Positions 6,523 through 8,420 of a stretch of 8,420 nt of DNA are shown one piece after another. The stretch's first letter is position 1; the number at the start of each line of letters is the position of its first letter. The stretch lies in NCBI GenBank assembly GCA_021821225.1, contig JAKACR010000110.1, positions 1 through 8,420 on the forward strand, read 5' to 3'. Origin of the DNA: Bacillota bacterium (GTDB taxonomy: Bacteria > Bacillota > Bacilli > Alicyclobacillales > SLC66). The notes under the pieces were generated by a model. It ran no database searches. It saw only the letters and a list, made by a program, of their open reading frames with translations, and was not told where the DNA came from. Both the position numbers and the translations under genes were made by a program.

Positions 6523-7839
6523 TCAAGCGGACCGGCGCGAAAGAGGCCACTGGATGAGAAAATACCATGCACCGAGAGCCGCCAGCGAACCTCCCGCCGC
6601 GAGCAGTCCCAGAGCCGTTTTGTCGCTGCTGCCCGCGTCGAGCCACAGAAACGATACGGCCATGGCTGCCGCCCCAAGCAGAGAGACGATCCCCTGCCAG
6701 TAGGACAGCCGTTCGGACAGCGCGCGCCTGCGCAGGATGAAGGGGAAAAATGTGTAACCGACACCGTAAACAAGCGAGGTGATCCAACCGAGGAACAGCA
6801 TGTGCAGCGCGGCGAGTGAAAGCGGGTCAAGTCCGATCGCAAGCAATGCGCCGAGGATGGCCGCAAATCCCCAGCCGCCGTGCCAGCACAGTGACACGGC
6901 GCGCGGCAGCCCCTTGACAGCCTGTTTCAAGCCGGGCAGATAAAGCGCGGCGTGAAACGCGACCGCCACGCCCAGAATGCGCACGCCAAGCTCCGCGACA
7001 AAGGACGGCCAGGGCGACAGCGCGATCAGGGCCAGTCCGGCCAGCCAGAGCGCTTGACCCAGTTGCGCCTGCCTCCGCCCGACGACCGTGCGATCGGCAA
7101 AACGCGGAATCAGGTGAAGCGCCACAGCCAAGACCGTGCCGAGGATCCATCCGTAATAGACGAGCATGCGATCCTTGCCGTGGATCGTGTAAGCGGTCAC
7201 GGCGGGATCCAGCGCGTGAATAAAAACCCACACACTGGCGAACAGATAGATCAAGAGTGCGATCATGGTGCCGCGCTGCGCGATCCGGTCCGTCTCCCGC
7301 AATTCCTGTGACCGGCCGAAAAAACGCCGGTCCAGTTCGTGCGGCCAATCGGACTCGCGGATACCCGCCAAAGCGGCGTGCCCGCCTTTCTTGCCGTGAC
7401 GGGCGACGACCGCCGTCGCGATGTTGAAGGTGAACACGACAGGCGCGAGCGCCTGGAAGAACAGCCCGATGCGCGTCAATTCATGCGACGCGACAAGCGG
7501 CGCCAAGCCGATCAGCACCACGCCAAGTTCCGCGACAAAAAGTTGCGCCCAGCCGATCACCGGCCAGGGAGGGCGCAGATTGGCAAACAGCGTCAGCACC
7601 GCGTACGTCATGCCGTAGATCAGAATCGTGAGCCAGCCGAACGGGTTCAGTTCACCATGCACAGAGGAGAGAAGAGGCCACAGAGCGGGCACCGTCGCCA
7701 TCGAAACACCCAGAAACACTCCGATGGAGAAGTTTGCAAACGCCGCTACGATGTACGCGCGGGGCAAGGAACCAGCGGCAGCCGCCCATGATGACCGCCC
7801 CGAATCAGACGGGACGGATGTGCTTTCTCCCTCCGGCAT
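6523..7839 (-). CDS. 12-helix membrane protein, NnrS / heme-copper oxidase subunit I-like
   Basis: A 438-residue protein with about 12 hydrophobic helices, the fold count of NnrS and of heme-copper oxidase subunit I. A soluble loop (about 147-188) splits helices 1-4 from 5-12. Histidines lie in or beside helices: His61 before helix 2, His242 in helix 6 (ALHLIPRF), His296 in helix 8, His320 in helix 9 and His346 in helix 10. The motif GW-[LI]-T-x-L-[IV]-Y-G-x-x-Y occurs twice (68-79 and 351-362), each preceded by a histidine. The HxH and copper B His-His pair of true oxidases are missing, so oxygen reduction is unlikely. Heme or copper binding is inference. The ATG lies five bases after the DUF2249 stop, with AAAGGGGG nine bases before it. 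The longer frame reaching 7968 overlaps DUF2249 and is rejected. I cannot assign it to a named gene. Confidence 0.7.
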   Translation of the reverse strand: MPEGESTSVPSDSGRSSWAAAAGSLPRAYIVAAFANFSIGVFLGVSMATVPALWPLLSSVHGELNPFGWLTILIYGMTYAVLTLFANLRPPWPVIGWAQLFVAELGVVLIGLAPLVASHELTRIGLFFQALAPVVFTFNIATAVVARHGKKGGHAALAGIRESDWPHELDRRFFGRSQELRETDRIAQRGTMIALLIYLFASVWVFIHALDPAVTAYTIHGKDRMLVYYGWILGTVLAVALHLIPRFADRTVVGRRQAQLGQALWLAGLALIALSPWPSFVAELGVRILGVAVAFHAALYLPGLKQAVKGLPRAVSLCWHGGWGFAAILGALLAIGLDPLSLAALHMLFLGWITSLVYGVGYTFFPFILRRRALSERLSYWQGIVSLLGAAAMAVSFLWLDAGSSDKTALGLLAAGGSLAALGAWYFLIQWPLSRRSA

Positions 7840-7843
7840 CGGC

Positions 7844-8083
7844 TTATGCCCCCTTTCGGGTGATGGCCACCTTCCAGTTGGAAGGGCCCTGCTCAAGGTA
7901 ATTCCACGAGAATTCACCGGAACGTTCCGCTTCAAACTGATAGCGCAGCGGAACCGGATCGTGATCATTGCTGATGACCATGGTCAGACCTGGCGCAAGC
8001 GTCTCGAAAACAGCGAAGATCGCGGCATGTTTGAAGCGCGCCGGGTACTGCGTGACATCAAGAATGGCCGCATAGCCTTCCAA
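7844..8083 (-). CDS. DUF2249 domain protein, TTG start
   Basis: A 79-residue soluble protein made almost entirely of one DUF2249 domain. Signatures are ILDVTQYPARFKH at the start, the central NDHDPVPLRYQF, and FSWNYLEQGPSNWKVAITR at the end. The function is not established. Such proteins are often found beside denitrification, nitric-oxide-response and Crp/Fnr-type genes, sometimes fused to hemerythrin-like domains, and the fold resembles TusA-like small proteins. I start it at TTG 8083 because AAGGAGG stands eight bases before it and the domain begins there. The upstream in-frame GTG at 8179 would add 32 residues with no family match, running across the promoter. It is followed within five bases by the membrane protein, so the two form one operon. 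Confidence 0.85.
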   Translation of the reverse strand: MEGYAAILDVTQYPARFKHAAIFAVFETLAPGLTMVISNDHDPVPLRYQFEAERSGEFSWNYLEQGPSNWKVAITRKGA

Positions 8084-8130
8084 ACTGCACCCCTCCTTCG
8101 CCAAACGACCTGTCAGGACAAACGATCTGT

Positions 8131-8143
8131 CAGAACCATTATG
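8131..8143 (-). promoter_or_regulatory. -10 box of the DUF2249/membrane protein operon
   Basis: CATAAT on the minus strand (8143-8138), one base from the TATAAT consensus. It implies a start near 8131 and a leader of about 47 bases containing the strong ribosome site. No TTGACA-like -35 box is needed, because a Crp/Fnr-type site occupies that position. Confidence 0.55.
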
Positions 8144-8164
8144 GCGCGTACCACCGCAAAATCG

Positions 8165-8180
8165 TGTGCGCTTGATCACA
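8165..8180 (-). promoter_or_regulatory. Crp/Fnr-type operator at -41.5
   Basis: The minus strand reads TGTGATCAAGCGCACA, matching nine of the ten defined bases of TGTGA-N6-TCACA, the consensus of E. coli CRP and Bacillus subtilis Fnr. Its centre (8172/8173) is at -41.5 from the start implied by the CATAAT box, the exact geometry of a class II activated promoter. The adjacent gene encodes a Crp/Fnr protein with a matching recognition helix. Confidence 0.6.
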
Positions 8181-8210
8181 AAAAAGGAGCGGGTCGGGAA
8201 GCCCTACTCC
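8180..8210 (-). terminator. Intrinsic terminator of the Crp/Fnr gene
   Basis: On the minus strand GGAG, a TA bulge and GGG pair with CCC and CTCC around a short loop, followed by six T (8185-8180). The stem begins at the regulator's stop codon, and the T-run ends on the first base of the downstream operator. The stem is imperfect. Confidence 0.55.
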
Positions 8211-8420
8211 GCCACGCTGGTCAGAAGTTGCTTCGAAATCCAGATCCCTTCCGCGTCAAAATCGATCTTCCCCTGCCTGCGCAGATCATTGAGCACGCGA
8301 TTCACGGTCTCCCTCGTTGTGCCGATCATGCTTGCCAATTCGCGGTTGGTCACGCGAAAGGCCAATGCGCGCCCATCCTCCTTGACATCGCCGTAGCGCA
8401 GGGCGAGATGCACAAGCGTG
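8204..8420 (-). CDS. Crp/Fnr family transcriptional regulator, C-terminal part
   Basis: The last 72 or so codons of a regulator whose effector-binding domain lies outside the window. The frame is open to the window edge, so the internal GTG at 8413 is not the start. The visible part is a Crp-type winged helix-turn-helix: LVHLALRYGDV, then VTNRELASMIGTTRETVNRVLNDLRRQGKIDF, then a short wing. The recognition helix reads T-R-E-T-V-N-R. Crp uses Arg-Glu-x-x-x-Arg in this position to read TGTGA, whereas E. coli Fnr has Val-Glu-x-x-Ser-Arg and reads TTGAT. The protein thus should bind TGTGA-type sites, such as the one just downstream. Which signal it senses (oxygen, nitric oxide, redox, nucleotide) cannot be told without the N-terminus. 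Confidence 0.88.
   Translation of the reverse strand, partial: TLVHLALRYGDVKEDGRALAFRVTNRELASMIGTTRETVNRVLNDLRRQGKIDFDAEGIWISKQLLTSVAE

Noticed and set aside
6497..6703. Plus-strand 68-codon frame with AGGAGGAG well placed before its ATG, just after the long hairpin
   Set aside because: The frame is antisense to the end of the membrane protein gene and its composition looks like a shadow. The ribosome site is probably chance, although it is the best plus-strand start in the window.
8084..8179. 32-residue N-terminal extension of the DUF2249 protein from GTG 8179
   Set aside because: It overlaps the operator and promoter, has no family similarity and lacks a ribosome site, whereas TTG 8083 has an ideal one.
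1..8420. CRISPR arrays, tRNA or rRNA genes, intact insertion sequences
   Set aside because: I saw no regularly spaced repeats, no tRNA-like folds and no transposase genes on reading either strand.

Overview
The window reads as a chromosomal piece of a Gram-positive (Bacillota) genome of fairly high G+C (roughly 55-60 % by eye). The signs are strong AAGGAGGG-type ribosome binding sites on nearly every gene, a sigma-A-type promoter, a lipoprotein-type quinol oxidase subunit II with no copper A site, a TTG start codon and a TGTGA-N6-TCACA-type Crp/Fnr site. A placement near Alicyclobacillaceae or other aerobic or acid-tolerant Bacilli is inference from gene content only. Every gene I can support lies on the minus strand, so in transcription order the window runs from 8420 down to 1.

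Transcription order: (1) 8420-8204, the DNA-binding end of a Crp/Fnr-family regulator, closed by a terminator. (2) 8083-6523, a two-gene operon: a 79-residue DUF2249 protein starting at TTG, then a 12-helix membrane protein with histidine-bearing helices resembling NnrS or heme-copper oxidase subunit I. Ahead of it sits a Crp/Fnr-type site centred at -41.5 from the start implied by a CATAAT box. (3) 6522-6259, a gene-free stretch packed with hairpins, including two hairpins sharing stem and loop motifs, ending in a terminator-like hairpin. (4) 6258-6050, an AT-rich control region with three TAGACTA heptamers, a GCAAT-N6-ATTGC palindrome and a weaker TGTGA site. (5) 6049-2119, a complete four-gene cytochrome quinol oxidase operon in the order subunit II, I, III, IV (qoxABCD/cyoABCD type). 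(6) 2072-1989, a hairpin with a 23-pair stem abutting a TTGTTA-17-TATAAT promoter. (7) 1890-1, an operon of a cupin-type glucose-6-phosphate isomerase and an M81 (MlrC-like) metallopeptidase that runs off the window.

How the parts fit: the oxidase takes electrons from quinol and reduces oxygen while moving protons. The regulator, DUF2249 protein and NnrS/oxidase-like membrane protein beside it look like a respiratory or nitrogen-oxide-stress module controlled by the Crp/Fnr protein. The isomerase and peptidase operon has its own promoter and seems functionally separate. The least explained parts are the membrane protein with its duplicated motif, the paired-hairpin element at 6259-6476, and the heptamer cluster upstream of the oxidase.
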